64,000 nt of DNA from Sthenelais limicola (GCA_942159475.1 OW804097.1:39630298-39694297), one strand, 5' to 3'; shown: positions 1 through 10,586, counted from the stretch's first letter. The notes: generated from the sequence alone by a model not told the origin. Translations and numbers: made by a program.

Positions 1-130
1 TAAATACACGAAGTTTAAGTTGGATCGGCTTGTGAGCGATACCATGTGAGGCCGATACAGGAAAGGATTTCGGCAGATCTCCGAAATATGCATGTGGCCC
101 TTTATGAAGCCCTGTAGCTAAAACAACCTT
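1..130. other. Unremarkable leading flank
   Basis: Non-coding sequence before the pyrimidine-rich block. I see no gene, splice site or repeat that I can support here. Confidence 0.4.
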
Positions 131-555
131 CAATTCATTCTTTCCTACTCCCCCCTCCCCATCTCTGTCACTCTCCCTCTCATATCCCTTCTACGGGCCG
201 TTTGTGACTCATCTGCTGCATGTTCTCCTATCAGAGTTTTTGTAGCATTTGCTGGTGGACTGACTTATAGGACTATAAGAAGAATTAAACTAGGCCTACT
301 TTGGTAAAATCTCCCTCTTTCTTTCTCTCTTTCCTTCTTTCTTTCTCTCCCACTACCCCTCTCTATCTTCTGCCCTCACTTCTGTCTTTCTCCCCTCTCT
401 CTCTATTATCTCTTTCTCTGCATTATCCCACTCACTCACTCCGCTTTTCTACTTTTCTCTCCCTCTCCCATCTCTCTTCATCCCCTTTTCCCAGCTTCCC
501 TTCCTCCGATTCCCACTCCTTCCCCTCCCCCCCCCCCCCCAACCTCACCCTCTTC
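131..555. repeat. Pyrimidine-rich (CT) low-complexity block
   Basis: Long runs of C and T with almost no purines, ending in a homopolymeric C tract near 528-540. Translated, it gives only Ser/Leu/Phe/Pro strings, so the open frames here are composition artefacts. A complementary purine-rich block lies at 836-1310 on the same strand. The two could pair as a large imperfect inverted repeat around a more complex 280-bp centre. Confidence 0.8.
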
Positions 556-835
556 AAGTGTATACACGACGCCTGTTAAGGGAAATGTTAGCCAGCTGGT
601 TGTTACCATGGCGACCAACATTACAATACCACTCTGGTTCCTCCAGGTGCTTGTTATGGCAACACTGGACGTGCAGGAGGTGTAGCCAGAGCCTCCAGTG
701 TTTGGCTTCTGGTCTCAGGATCCGGTTACCCTCCCCCGCCAGGGGACCCATCCTCCATCAGCTCATCATGGAGGTAGCGACCACTCTATACACCCTCTCA
801 CACTTCCATGATCCCATGATCAGTGACCATGTATA
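556..835. other. Complex-sequence island between CT and GA blocks
   Basis: This 280-bp stretch has balanced composition and open frames on both strands, unlike its low-complexity flanks. It could be a small exon or UTR piece: minus-strand AG near 790 and GT near 731 would frame a short open segment. No family is recognisable and there is no consistent start or stop. Function unknown. Confidence 0.25.
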
Positions 836-1310
836 GGAGAAAGACAGGGAAGAGAGAGGGAAAGGGAAGTGATAGAGAAGAGAAAAGTAGATAAAAAAAG
901 AGAGGAGAGAGAGAGAGAGGGGGACAGTGGAGAGACAAAGAACAGAATAATGAAGGAAGAGAGAGGGGAGAGAGGGGAGAGAGGGAGAATGTAGAGACAG
1001 AGGAAAGAAAAATATAGAAAGAAAGGGAGATGGACTGGAGAGAGGAAGAGTGGAGAGACAGAGGAGGGAAAATAGAGAAGGAAAGAAGGGAGAGTGAAGA
1101 GACAGAAGGGGGAGAAAATAGTGAATGAATTAAGAGAGAAAGGAAGAGTGGAGGGGCGGTGGAGAGACACAGAGGAGAGGGAAAAATAGTGAGAGAACGA
1201 GAGAAAGACAGAAAGGGTGGAAGAGACAGAGGGAGACAGAAACAGAGATAGGAACAGGAGAGGGCAAGACAGAGAGAGGAGAGAGAGGAAGAGTGAAAGC
1301 GAGAACTTTT
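836..1310. repeat. Purine-rich (GA) low-complexity block
   Basis: Dense GAGA/GGGA/GAAA runs, about 475 bp, almost free of pyrimidines. It is the strand-complement in composition of the CT block at 131-555. Long open frames on the minus strand here are Ser/Leu/Phe strings and not genes. Confidence 0.85.
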
Positions 1311-1420
1311 ACCTTCTTTGAATATGCTCCTTAGATCACCAAGATTGCTGTTCACATTCTGCTGCAACCACTCCCACAGTCTAGGGACTATTATCAACTT
1401 ATAAACGTAAAACGCAATTT

Positions 1421-1890
1421 CTAATTTCCATATTTCTCATTCAGTTCATTACTCCCTGGTTTGCTGATAAAAACAATAAACTCTTTAGAAATGTGTCATT
1501 GAATACCATATTTGTATACATATGCACTACTTATGTGGGATGACCCAGCGGTTTAAATTCCAGTATTCAATTTCTCTTTCTCAGTTCATTGCTGCTCAGT
1601 TCATTACCAAAAGTCACAGAACTCCAGGGTCTCCTGGAGTTCTGTGCAAAAGTGTAAGAGGATGTAATGTGTTGTTAAAGGCTCAGGGATAATATAAAGT
1701 TTTTCCAGGAGAGTTATACAGTGTGTCATAATTACGCAGGTAACAGAGATAAATACAGGATAATATTGCTTACAATTGAGCTTTTAAGCTGGTATTTCGG
1801 TACCTAATTAACTCCCTAGTTTGATAATAAAAACAACAATAACTTTTATTTAGAAACGTGTAGTGTGATTTCCTATATTGAAAGAACTTT
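1421..1890. repeat. Diverged direct repeat with internal hairpin
   Basis: Sequence around 1450-1510 (ACTCCCTGGTTTGCTGATAA and onward) recurs in diverged form around 1810-1880 (ACTCCCTAGTTTGATAATAA). The interval between contains the perfect hairpin listed separately. Probably two relics of one repeat; no coding capacity. Confidence 0.5.
1615..1646. repeat. Perfect 14-bp stem hairpin
   Basis: CACAGAACTCCAGG (1615-1628) is followed after a 4-nt GTCT loop by its exact reverse complement (1633-1646). Both sides are bordered by the short direct repeat CAAAAGT. Confidence 0.85.
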
Positions 1891-2225
1891 TATATGGACT
1901 TACAATATCATAGACGTGTGTGAAGGGTGTTAGCTTGAAAGATTGACACATCTGAAGTGTGTTACCTTGAAAGATTGACAGAAGGTTCTGTTAAACTGAA
2001 ATAATGAATAATCAGTTTGAATTGTTATTATTCAGTCAAAGCATTACATCCTACTGCAAATGCATTTCTCAATATTCGCTGAACATACATGTGGATTTTC
2101 TTCATAGACAAAGACTTAATGATGTTAAAATCAAAGTTACTTGAGGATATACATATATACCGGACATCATCTGTGACATGATGAATCAAGTGCATTTGGG
2201 AAATGTTGACCACGAGGCCAAAGTA

Positions 2226-2305
2226 TGGGCTAGGGGGGTATTGTCCAGGGGGGTTTTGTCCTGCGGGGGTATTGTTTGAACAGGGGGATATCGACGGGAC
2301 CCTTT
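2226..2305 (+). repeat. G-run tract, possible G-quadruplex
   Basis: Four runs of five or six G's are spaced by short T-rich linkers in about 80 bp, each in a GGGGGTATTGTCC-like context, so it is also a degenerate short tandem repeat. No gene is evident between 1900 and 2540 apart from this tract and a diverged GAAAGATTGACA duplication at 1930-1980. Confidence 0.4.
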
Positions 2306-2539
2306 TGCCCTGTTATTATCTGTCTCTATAAAAATAGCTCATTTTCTTCATCTATGGTCTTCAGTATTCTTTCAATATTTTAAAGATAGTTCCATAATTC
2401 CACCTATAATATATCATGCAAAAGAAACACTTTGATAAAGTAGAAATGCCCATGGAGAACGTGATGCTTTGTTTATTATTTTCAACCGTTACTTCCTCTA
2501 TTTTTCAATAGTTTTGATGGCCTTCGGTTATATTCTTCA

Positions 2540-2913
2540 ACACACAGTCTCCCCATTGCTAGGCGCACATCCTCAAAAATCAACCACACCGCGTACCTTT
2601 TTCCTCTCAGATCCCTCGTCACGTGACTCCTCACGTCGGGAAATCATTCCCGCGGATATATCTCCCTACGTCATGTTCGAGCAGACGACATCAAAAGACG
2701 TCGCCATCTTAAGACGCAGAGATCAGTCAAATCTTACCACCTCAGACGCCAGATTATCAATTATTCTCGCGTTTTCACGTTTCTCGTGAGATTTTCCGAG
2801 AGGTTTGGAATAATACAAATGTCGTCTGGTGTGAGGGAGTGGTGTTTGGACGCTAGATAGACGCGGTGTGTATAAACACTGAGCGTTTATTTGATACGCT
2901 GCTCAGGGCCAAC
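2540..2913 (+). promoter_or_regulatory. CpG-rich promoter-like region
   Basis: CpG density rises sharply against the AT-rich surroundings. It contains TCACGTGA-type E-box palindromes, CRE-like ACGTCA, the motif ATTCCCGCGGATAT (2646-2659), and TATAAA at 2871-2876 about 43 bp before an ATG in a good context (CCAACATGG). The CCCGCGGATAT motif recurs twice in the upstream region of the transposase gene at 14.27-14.31 kb. Promoter activity is inferred, not shown. Confidence 0.4.
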
Positions 2914-3048
2914 ATGGCGAGGAAAAACAGCCACAGCGATACGAGCGCCATTATCAATGACACTGGCGCTAAGGTCTTCCAGCAACCTCCCTCCATACGC
3001 ATCAGGTCCGTTTTTGCTAACAACTGGATCTCCTTCCAATCTGTCTAG
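2914..3048 (+). CDS. Possible first coding exon, unknown protein
   Basis: An ATG in strong context (GCCAACATGGCG) opens a 44-codon frame beginning MARKNSHSDTSAI. A GT after CATCAG at about 3004 could be a splice donor, leaving roughly 30 N-terminal codons. The upstream CpG-rich TATA-containing region supports a transcription start. No downstream exon is recognisable and no domain can be read from so short a piece. It could be an orphan exon, a solo promoter of a dead element, or chance. Confidence 0.25.
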   Translation: MARKNSHSDTSAIINDTGAKVFQQPPSIRIRSVFANNWISFQSV

Positions 3049-3600
3049 GTTAAATGTCGTCGTGTGCTTCTATGCACACTCTTAAAACAAATGGGGGTTG
3101 CCGGCCATTTTCCAAGTTTTTTTCCATAGAGATTTTCAAGTCTGCTACCTATACCTGGACTATTTGACAGATTAGTATGTCCTTAGTCCACAACTGTAAT
3201 ATATATATATTCAGGGCCTCTTTGTAAATGAGTTGTATAAGACTAAACTCCAATTCCATCTACATTTATACAAGCCATGCCTTATTCATGCATTTATGGA
3301 TCCATTCATTTGTCATTATTTTAATCATTTATAGTTAGTTTTCTCAGCACATTGTTACACTTACAGACATAGGGTGGGTGTGCATTCATGAATACTGCAT
3401 TCTTCAGCTCACTGACAATAATTTCTAAGTGGTAGATGAACTAAAGACTTAACATGAAGAAATACTCCAACATAACGAGAATTGCCCGTCTTCTAGTCAT
3501 CATCTCTAAATCTCAGAGGAATAAGGTAAAGATCCTTTTCCTAGAAATGTATTTATGTAATTGGAAATAATACTATTACATTTAGCAGCCATTTGAAGAC

Positions 3601-4869
3601 CATGGTTGTTGTCTTAAGTCGCTAAAAATGGATTTTGAGGTACCAACATATTTTAAAAGATGGGATTATATATTTTTCTATTGGTGCATAGCACTATACA
3701 CGATAAGATCATTCCTTAAAGGCCTCGTAACACTCTCTTAAATTTACGACTACCAGGGGTTTATGATACGAGGGTTGTTGCATTGGAACTCATGCATTTG
3801 AGCGAGGTAAGAGGTCTCTTCTCTCAGAATAGTCTCAGAAAATAATCGTATATATTGCAATGCAACTTTGGCAAGGCCTAAATCCATTGACGCCCCAAAA
3901 CGATGAGCGACACCACACAATTCTACCAATTGTTTAATATCTTTTTAATTGGGCGACAAACATTAATATGCGGCGACTTTGCACATTATTGAAGGACTCA
4001 GGATGAGCGACAACATGCAAGTCGCCCGTCCAAATTGGTGTCCACTAGCAATTTATGAAGGGCTACTTTGTAGTGTCGCCAATCTTTAATAGCCTACATA
4101 AAAATGTTTCAGTCGCTCTAACAATTAAAGCTACATGGAGTTTGAGCGACTTCAAAGTTTTCCAGGCTTGTGATTGGTTGAAACACCCCAAGTCGCTGGT
4201 TATTATTTCACTGGCCGGAATCCACACACAGTTGAACCATATGAAACCAACTTGGGCGACCTCCCGACGGGCGACTTCACGTTTATTGCCCCCGTGTCGC
4301 TCACTGTTTGAGCGACTGGAATAAAAATGTTTAATCTAGTCGCTCATGTTGTGTCGCCCGTGCAAGTCGCCGAGGTAATTAGTGGTGTCGCCAGAAGACG
4401 TTCTTAGTTTGGGAATCCACACAGCAGGCAACATGAGCGACACAACGGGCGACAGAGAGCGACTGGAAACTTGGGTGACTTGGGCCGAAAATATGAGCGA
4501 CTTGGCCTTAAAGTCGCCGTGTGGATTCCCCGCTTTAAGAGGGAGTTACGAGGCCTCTAAGTGTGGTTTAACAGAGAATCGTATATAGTGCAATGCACCC
4601 TATGTTTAAGAAAAATAGTTATTGCTATAAGTTTCAGAATGGACAATCACTGGTACAGTTATTAAATATCCTTCCTTATAGGGTGTCCTTAGAAACGCAG
4701 TGACATATTAAATATAGTCTTTAAATTTGGTACATGAACTGTTAGGACCTATAGCCATACACACCCCAAAGAACAAAACATTCCTATACCTAGATCTCCT
4801 GAGGAAAGAACATGGGTGAAATAATAATTTTGCGACCTTAGTCCCATTTCTCTGTGACACACCACATAT
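3601..4869. mobile_element. M2-family small inverted-repeat element, split by GCGAC element
   Basis: The left part (3601-3681) and right part (4600-4869) match the ends of the complete M2 copies at 24.6 kb and 37.9 kb: AGTCGCTAAAAATGGATTTT on the left, and TTTTGCGAC...CACACCACATAT on the right. The interruption at 3682-4599 is the GCGAC element. At the junction the host reads TTTTTCTAT then TTTAAGAAAAA, agreeing with the uninterrupted copy near 24.70 kb. No coding capacity; TIRs are diverged, so it is an old copy. Confidence 0.65.
3682..4599. mobile_element. Non-autonomous DNA transposon packed with GCGAC motifs
   Basis: Terminal inverted repeats pair GGTGCATAGCACTATACACG at the left with the complement of GTATATAGTGCAATGCACC at the right. 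A second inner inverted block (AGGCCTCGTAACNCTCTCTTAAA) lies at 3720-3742 and 4533-4556. CTAT flanks both sides (3678-3681, 4600-4603), a plausible 4-bp target duplication. Between about 3900 and 4520 there are 22 occurrences of GCGAC or GTCGC, mostly as GAGCGAC, GGGCGAC or GTCGCC, where about one would be expected. Short open frames here are not genes. It is probably mobilised by a transposase that binds the short motif. Confidence 0.75.
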
Positions 4870-4891
4870 CACTTTTACTTCTAAGTCTTAA

Positions 4892-5765
4892 ACCCGGCCC
4901 ACACATACCCGATTTGAAGCCCGATTTGAGCTCCCGAACATTCCCAGGATTTCATTTGAAATCCTAATTTATTTTTTCTTAAAATCGGGGATGTGTGTGT
5001 CTGTCTAGGAATAGTCGGGTTACTTTTTACCACCCGATTTGGCAAATTTCTTCCCACACATAGCCGATTCCAGTCCCGATTTCAGGACATAGGATTTCGT
5101 TTTGAAGAATCCTATGTGTGGGTCTAGTCCCGATTAGTCGGGGGCCGTCCCGATTAATCGGGAGTGCTCTCCCGATGATTCATTATAATGAATCATCGGG
5201 ACAAACCCTCCCGATTTGTCCCAAAATGTTAGCAGTTCTACCATGCAGGTAATTTTGAAAGGCTATAACTTCACAAATTTCTGGAGTATCAAAACAATTT
5301 TTTCACTTTTTTAGTGGTCACTTGATAGAGTCTGTGAATAGATCACTAATGATAAGGGCACCGAAGATTGATACATATTTGTTCATAAATGAGAATTTGA
5401 ATTAGAAATAAATAAAAGAAATATGCATATAATGTTTTAAACTATTTTGCACATGGTAGGTATAGACTTAAGAGTGATAATGTTTTTGATTGTGTGAAAA
5501 TATTCTCACTAGAAGAAAAGTTACAAAAGTATTTCCCATCGGGGAAGAAGAAAAATTTTTGTTTTTATTTTTACCTTACTGGCTTATAGAATCGGCCCCC
5601 AAATCGGTTATGCCAAGTACAGCCAATTTCAGTTTGGGGCAAATTCGGGACTCAATTCGGCTCAAAAACGCCCGATTTCATGTAATATTGCTAGGATTTC
5701 ACCCCCGATTGGTCGGTACACCCCAAATCGGGCCATTTTTCAAATCGGCCCTGTGTGGGCGGGCT
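4892..5765. mobile_element. TTAA-flanked non-autonomous transposon with CCGATT arrays
   Basis: TTAA sits at both edges (4888-4891 and 5766-5769), with ends ACCCGGCCCACACA and, inverted, AGCCCGCCCACACA. CCCGATTT or its complement recurs many times near both ends. A perfect 30-bp palindrome (5171-5200, starting CCCGATGATTCATTA) sits on the left side. The centre (5230-5580) is AT-rich and has no motif copies. A TTAA target duplication is typical of piggyBac and Kolobok elements; the family cannot be settled without a transposase. The frame at 5490-6035 is chance. Confidence 0.8.
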
Positions 5766-5997
5766 TTAACTCATATTATAGACTATACGCAGAGAGAGAC
5801 GGACATGCCAAACCCACTCCGCGTATTATCATCAATATCTCCGGAACCACCCAGGCGATTTCTTTCACTCTCATCACATCATTATGATCACGCCACAGGG
5901 AGTTTGGTGAGGGGGTTGATCATGCGATCAGGACTCTTGAATTATCAGGAAAAGACATTTCTTACTGAAAATACCGGATTCTACCCAATTATCGATC

Positions 5998-7005
5998 ATG
6001 TCGGAGCATTCCGAAATGGACACAAACAATCCTGAACCGGACTTGTTTATGCATCCAAGCGCTGAGGCGACGGAGCGTGCACTATTACGAAACAAAGGAG
6101 CACCGCTCGACCCAATGCCCATACACAAGCTGTATACACAAGAGGACTTTGGGATTAAATCAGATACATGTTCCATCGAAGAATTGCGTAAGTCCTTGCA
6201 ATTTACGCAATTAAACCAAACAGAAGTACTAGGTAAAATGGATCAGATAATAGAAAAAGACCGAATAAGATCAGAACAGTACAGGACCATGGAAAGAGAA
6301 CTTATGTCGGTTAGGAGACACAGCATCAGGATGGAAAATATTATCTTGGAATCAGAGGTAGAAAATAGAAAAATGAACCTTTTGATCACGGGGGCCATTG
6401 AAACAAAGTATGAAAACACGAAGTCACTAGTTATTCTCCACACAGAAAAGAGAAGCTATCAATTGAGGCCACTCAAGACAAGGCTTTATCTGAATCTGCA
6501 GAGGATAAAGACAAAGAAAAGGAGGAAGAGCGTGTACAACCTGATGAAGATGCATCATCCATTGCAACGAAGGAAGATATCCCCGCATCTACCCATCAAA
6601 GGGAGGAGTCCAGGAGCATGCAGAGAAGAGGCGGTAGGAGTACCAATACCAATAAGAATAAGAACAGGGGAAAAGGAAGAGGACGAGGTAATGGAAACCC
6701 CCAAATGTATGGCTCAGGACAACAGGAAAAGATTCAGAAGCGGTGATGATTATCTCTTTAATCCATCCAAAAGAGCCAATAGTCCAATGAACCCACATCA
6801 ATCATACATAGAGAGGGCAAGACCTGATCCCCTTGCTATGGAGAACAGACTACTGGCATACAACAATAACGGCTATCCGCCAGTAGCTAGGCAACAGCAG
6901 CAACAACACCCGCACCATAGCATGAACTACGCCTACGCCGCGAGAACACCAGCTACAGATAGCTATTTCCCAGTCAATGAAGAGACATTTGGCTCATTCC
7001 TGTAA
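5998..7005 (+). pseudogene. LINE ORF1, gag-like RNA-binding protein
   Basis: A 335-codon frame from ATG at 5998. Residues about 60-125 are rich in heptad-like Leu/Ile/Met with Glu/Arg, a likely coiled coil for trimerisation as in many LINE ORF1 proteins. The middle (about 6445-6744) reads more plausibly in another frame: there it is stop-free, acidic, then Arg/Gly/Asn-rich (RGGRSTNTNKNKNRGKGRGRG-like), ending at a TGA. The annotated frame over the same bases looks scrambled. This suggests two compensating indels. The C-terminal part (RKRFRSGDDYLFNPSKR, then a Gln run and Tyr/Asn-rich tail) looks genuine. It stops 16 nt before the esterase ATG. Confidence 0.65.
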
Positions 7006-7021
7006 TGACATACAACTCACC

Positions 7022-7642
7022 ATGAGCACGCTAGTCATATCGGATTCTAGGGGCAAACACCTAGATAATCGACTAAGAAGACATAACATCAGGGTTTTTG
7101 TATACAGCGGCGCTAAGTTGGAATATCTATGTTCTGAAGCATTAGGGCTATTCCATGCCTTGAAACCGGCCAATATATTAATAATCGGTGGTATATGCAA
7201 TCTCTCTGTCATGGATAGGGAGACCAGGGCCATATCTCTTATAAAATACACTGAGGATGAATTAGTCGAATACATGACCACTCTCTACACTCAGTCTATT
7301 GAAAGTATCGCAAGCATCTCCAACAGATGTAATGTCAGTTTCGGTGGCCTAATAGGCATCGACATATCAAGGGCCAATAATGTTACTTCTATATCGCCAC
7401 ACCAGGATATGTTAAATTCAGTGATCGTAAAGATAAACCAAAATCTACAAGGGCTTAATAGATGGAGAGGCATACAACATATTCATTTAATTAACAAGGT
7501 ACATGCCACTAATTGTAGAAGGTCTCGCCACCATCTCCAGAGACTACCAGATGGGGTCCATTTTGACTCCATTGTGAGGGACACTTGGATAAAGCAAATC
7601 ACCAACTTCCATGAAGATCCCCGAAATGGAAACCCAGTCTGA
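7022..7642 (+). CDS. SGNH/GDSL-type esterase domain ORF of the LINE
   Basis: A 206-residue frame starting at ATG 7022 (MSTLVISDSRGKHL); an upstream ATG at 6977 overlaps ORF1 and is less likely. Block I is ISDSRG with S9 as likely nucleophile. Block II Gly is in SGAKLE, block III is IIGGICN (normally GxND), and block V is LPDGVHFD with D177 and H180. Esterase domains are described in ORF1 of CR1/L2-like LINEs, where they may act on membranes or RNP packaging; the substrate is unknown. The frame is uninterrupted, unlike ORF2. The atypical block III (Cys-Asn) leaves activity uncertain. Confidence 0.7.
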   Translation: MSTLVISDSRGKHLDNRLRRHNIRVFVYSGAKLEYLCSEALGLFHALKPANILIIGGICNLSVMDRETRAISLIKYTEDELVEYMTTLYTQSIESIASISNRCNVSFGGLIGIDISRANNVTSISPHQDMLNSVIVKINQNLQGLNRWRGIQHIHLINKVHATNCRRSRHHLQRLPDGVHFDSIVRDTWIKQITNFHEDPRNGNPV

Positions 7643-8255
7643 TCTTATACATCAGCTTATTTGTGATACGCCCATCTCAGTATTTATAAACAACATATAT
7701 GTTTTGATTTTGGAAATGGGCGGAGAGGTAACTGATAGTCTAAAAGTGGGAGGTGTCGTCTGGCGACCCACCCACTGGGGCTATTGGATTGCCTGCGGCC
7801 AACCATTCCAATTAAAACATATGCCTCACTCAACTACACAACTAGGCCTACAACCACACCATCGAATGGACAGTGCAACACATACAGGTCTATTTCTAGT
7901 AATAGTAACATGCTCGTGCTTAGTTCTTAACAGTTCATACACAAGGACTTTACCAGCGGACTATATGGACAATAGGAATTATAGTGTCTCATAGTAGTGA
8001 TATAGCTCATTTGCACGACTTTACCGACTTACAAACCTGCCTCACACCGACATGGACTTGCAGACTCTCAGTGGGCACTGGTCAGTTAAAACCATTTCAC
8101 CTTTCTCCCGTATACCTGTCTAATATACTCACAAACATGCCCATAACTATAATATGTATGTGTGGAATAGTCTTGGGGACAGTAGGTTGTGTCGTCTGGC
8201 GACCAACCAACACCAACCCCAAAGTACTTTTTCTACTAGCTAAACTACCGCCTAC
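7643..8255 (+). other. Inter-ORF linker of the LINE
   Basis: Two overlapping short frames (7611-7994 and 7984-8259) occupy this space without recognisable domains. The phrase GTCGTCTGGCGACC occurs in both halves (7754 and 8191), giving VVWRPT in each frame, so the linker may derive from a diverged local duplication. I do not call a gene here. Confidence 0.4.
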
Positions 8256-8386
8256 ATGAATGATTTGGAACCTAAAAATTTGACTAGTATTAAATGCATG
8301 AAAGGGATAAAAATACTGCAATATAATATTAGATCCTTGTTACCAAAAATAGATACAGTTAGGAACGAGATCATGAACTTAAAAAT

Positions 8387-8811
8387 TGTAGTGGGTCCGC
8401 CACCCGGAATACAGCGAGGCTGTCGACTATCGCTGAACACCAACCAGGCTACGACAGCGGGGGCACTTCTACCAGCGCCGGAGACGACTACCACCAGTTC
8501 CGGCCAGTTCCGTCAGGGGGCGACATACGACCACCGTGCAGACGACACTGCAGACACCCTCCGATGGACGGTAGGCGGAGGATACTACTACCTCCGCAAG
8601 GGGATCCAGGCTTCGCTTAACACTACGGACTCGAGCCGCGCCGCGGACCGAGATACTTCTGTTGTTCAATTTAAGCACCCTTGCTTCAGTGACAATACCT
8701 TTGTAACTGTATACCTTTGGGAAATAAACCAGGTTCAAACGAATCTCCTCGTATTCGTGATTCTTTCCGGAATTTCGTAAACTCGTGCCCACGAATCTGC
8801 GGTTCACTACA
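8387..8811 (+). repeat. 5' LTR of the truncated element
   Basis: 425 bp bounded by the short inverted repeat TGTAGTG...CACTACA with canonical TG and CA ends. It is GC-rich relative to the LINE around it. The sequence directly after it, TGGTGCCGTGAGCC (8813-8826), fits a tRNA primer-binding site. Confidence 0.75.
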
Positions 8812-8879
8812 TTGGTGCCGTGAGCCTAGGGCCGAGTAGGGAAGTTCCCGAAAGGATCCCCGATGTTAAGAGTCAGACG

Positions 8880-10586
8880 ATGACTCTTGGCGACGAGGAG
8901 GCAGCCAAGGCCGCGGCCAAGGCTGAAGCCGAGCAGCAAGCATGCGAGGCTCTCGCTCAGATGTTAACGAGACGTCAGGGCGATGCGCAAAATTTTGCGA
9001 ATGACTCATTTGCTCAACTAGAGCAAGTAGTTGCACACATAGACAATATGCGTGCCGACGGATTGATCGTCAATCCGGATACACAAAGCTTGGTTGAGAA
9101 ACTAGTAGCTATCGTGTTAGGATTGCGCTCGTGTTACAACGAGGACGATCTTCGCAAGCTCATAGAGCGGGCGGGCTTCAACGTCGAGACAGGCGAGGCG
9201 GATGGATCGGGTCATTCCGACATTAAGCCGCCGGAAACCGAAAAAACGGCAGTCCCGCTGGGACAGAGCGACGCAAAGGTCATGATGGACCAATTGACTA
9301 CCGTACTTTGTTCTTACGACAAGACGGGAAAACCACCAAGCGAAATCGCTGAAGGTGAAATTCGAGGACTACTCGACCTACTGTGGGTACTGCACGAACA
9401 ACTTCCGTTGAAGCGTGTACAGCGGCTGTATCGTGGTCTACACGAATATGCGGCTTGCCCCCAATATCTGATCGATATGTTGGATCGGAGATATCCTGCG
9501 ATGCTGCCTCAAGGTAGCCCGGATCCGCGAGTGCAATTGCCTTCGCAAGATACGGAAAGCACGGAAATGCGAGCCCCGCGCTTGCCTAGTACTCCGGCAG
9601 GATTCAAGACTGCAGGAAGAAGAGTCGACTTTGTAGATTCGTCTCCTTCGGACAATGGTCTCAACTACTCGTTGACTAATGTTTCGATTCCATTATTGGA
9701 TAACGACTTACAGCCCAAACGGGGTTTGTCAGCTGGTCGCGAACCAGACGACCATACGACGGTACCAACGAGCACTACTAAGTGTAGACGTTCGATGATG
9801 CCTGAAATGGAAGCAAGTGTCGTATATAACGAGGACCGCCCTGCGGAAGTTCGTTTATACGGATCGACGGGCAAGGGAGAAAATCCCAAACCTAAAAATC
9901 TCAAACCTTTTCGCAATGGGGAGGATTGGGAAGAGTTTCTATGCCGAACTTTGTGGTTGGCCGGAGGAAACGCTTATGCGCGAACTGATTATGGCGACTT
10001 CACGACATGTGAACCAGTCTACTTGGGGAAATTCTAGGTCCCTAACATTAAGTGACGTTGTGACGAGGCTTCGTGTCATCTTGGAATACCGCAGCCGTGT
10101 TCAACAGCCTGGCGAATCACTTCAACACTATGGTGAGGCTCTACTTACCTTGTGCAAACGTGCGTACGAGGGACAATACCTCAAACATATGAAGAAGGAG
10201 TCTATCCGTATCTTCTGCACGGGCTTAGAAGACAAATTTCTTGGCATGTGGGTGCAAACAAGTCTATGCAAGATTGCGTAGATCTCGCAACAGATTTCGT
10301 GCGAGCAGGTGGCCCAGCAGCATATCAGCGCGTCTTGGGTTCCACGCCGGGACAGTCCTCTAAATTTAAAACTAGAGGATATAAGTTCTACGGACAGAGG
10401 AAGGACAAGGAGCGGAAAGCTTCTTACGCGGCTGCGGAAGCAGAGGCGCAGTCCGACTCTGACTCGTCAGCGGACGAGACTTCGGGGGCGTCTACTGCGA
10501 CCGACCAGACCAGGCGACTCGTCCAGAGCCAGCCTGTTGGCTTTGTGGGAAAACAACCCATTTGCAAGCCAATTGTAATCACCTGA
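8880..10586 (+). pseudogene. Gag of the truncated LTR element, frameshifted
   Basis: The first ATG in frame is at 8880 (MTLGDEEAAKAAAKAEAEQQ); the frame stays open from 8820. An Ala/Glu-rich coiled-coil-like start is followed by a capsid-like segment (FRNGEDWEEFL near 9910). The reading then passes to a second frame (about 9950-10250, with GWPEETLMRELI and YRSRVQQPGESLQHYGEALL) and a third (to 10586, Lys/Arg and Ser/Asp-rich). Two frameshifts make it non-functional. A zinc-knuckle remnant may lie near 10570-10590. Nearest resemblance is to Gypsy-type Gag; assignment rests on position after the LTR and the RT fragment behind it. Confidence 0.65.

Noticed and set aside
719..790. Possible short minus-strand exon with AG and GT borders
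   Set aside because: Only about 20 codons, Gly-rich, next to low-complexity DNA; splice-like dinucleotides alone are not enough.
798..1397. 199-codon minus-strand frame
   Set aside because: Translation is Ser/Leu/Phe/Pro from a GA/CT tract; low complexity, not a protein.
4055..4588. Two short frames in the GCGAC element
   Set aside because: Frames are kept open by repeated GCGAC motifs; no protein signal.
5490..6035. 181-codon plus-strand frame
   Set aside because: Spans the right arm of the TTAA element and the LINE leader; no domain, and it crosses an element boundary.
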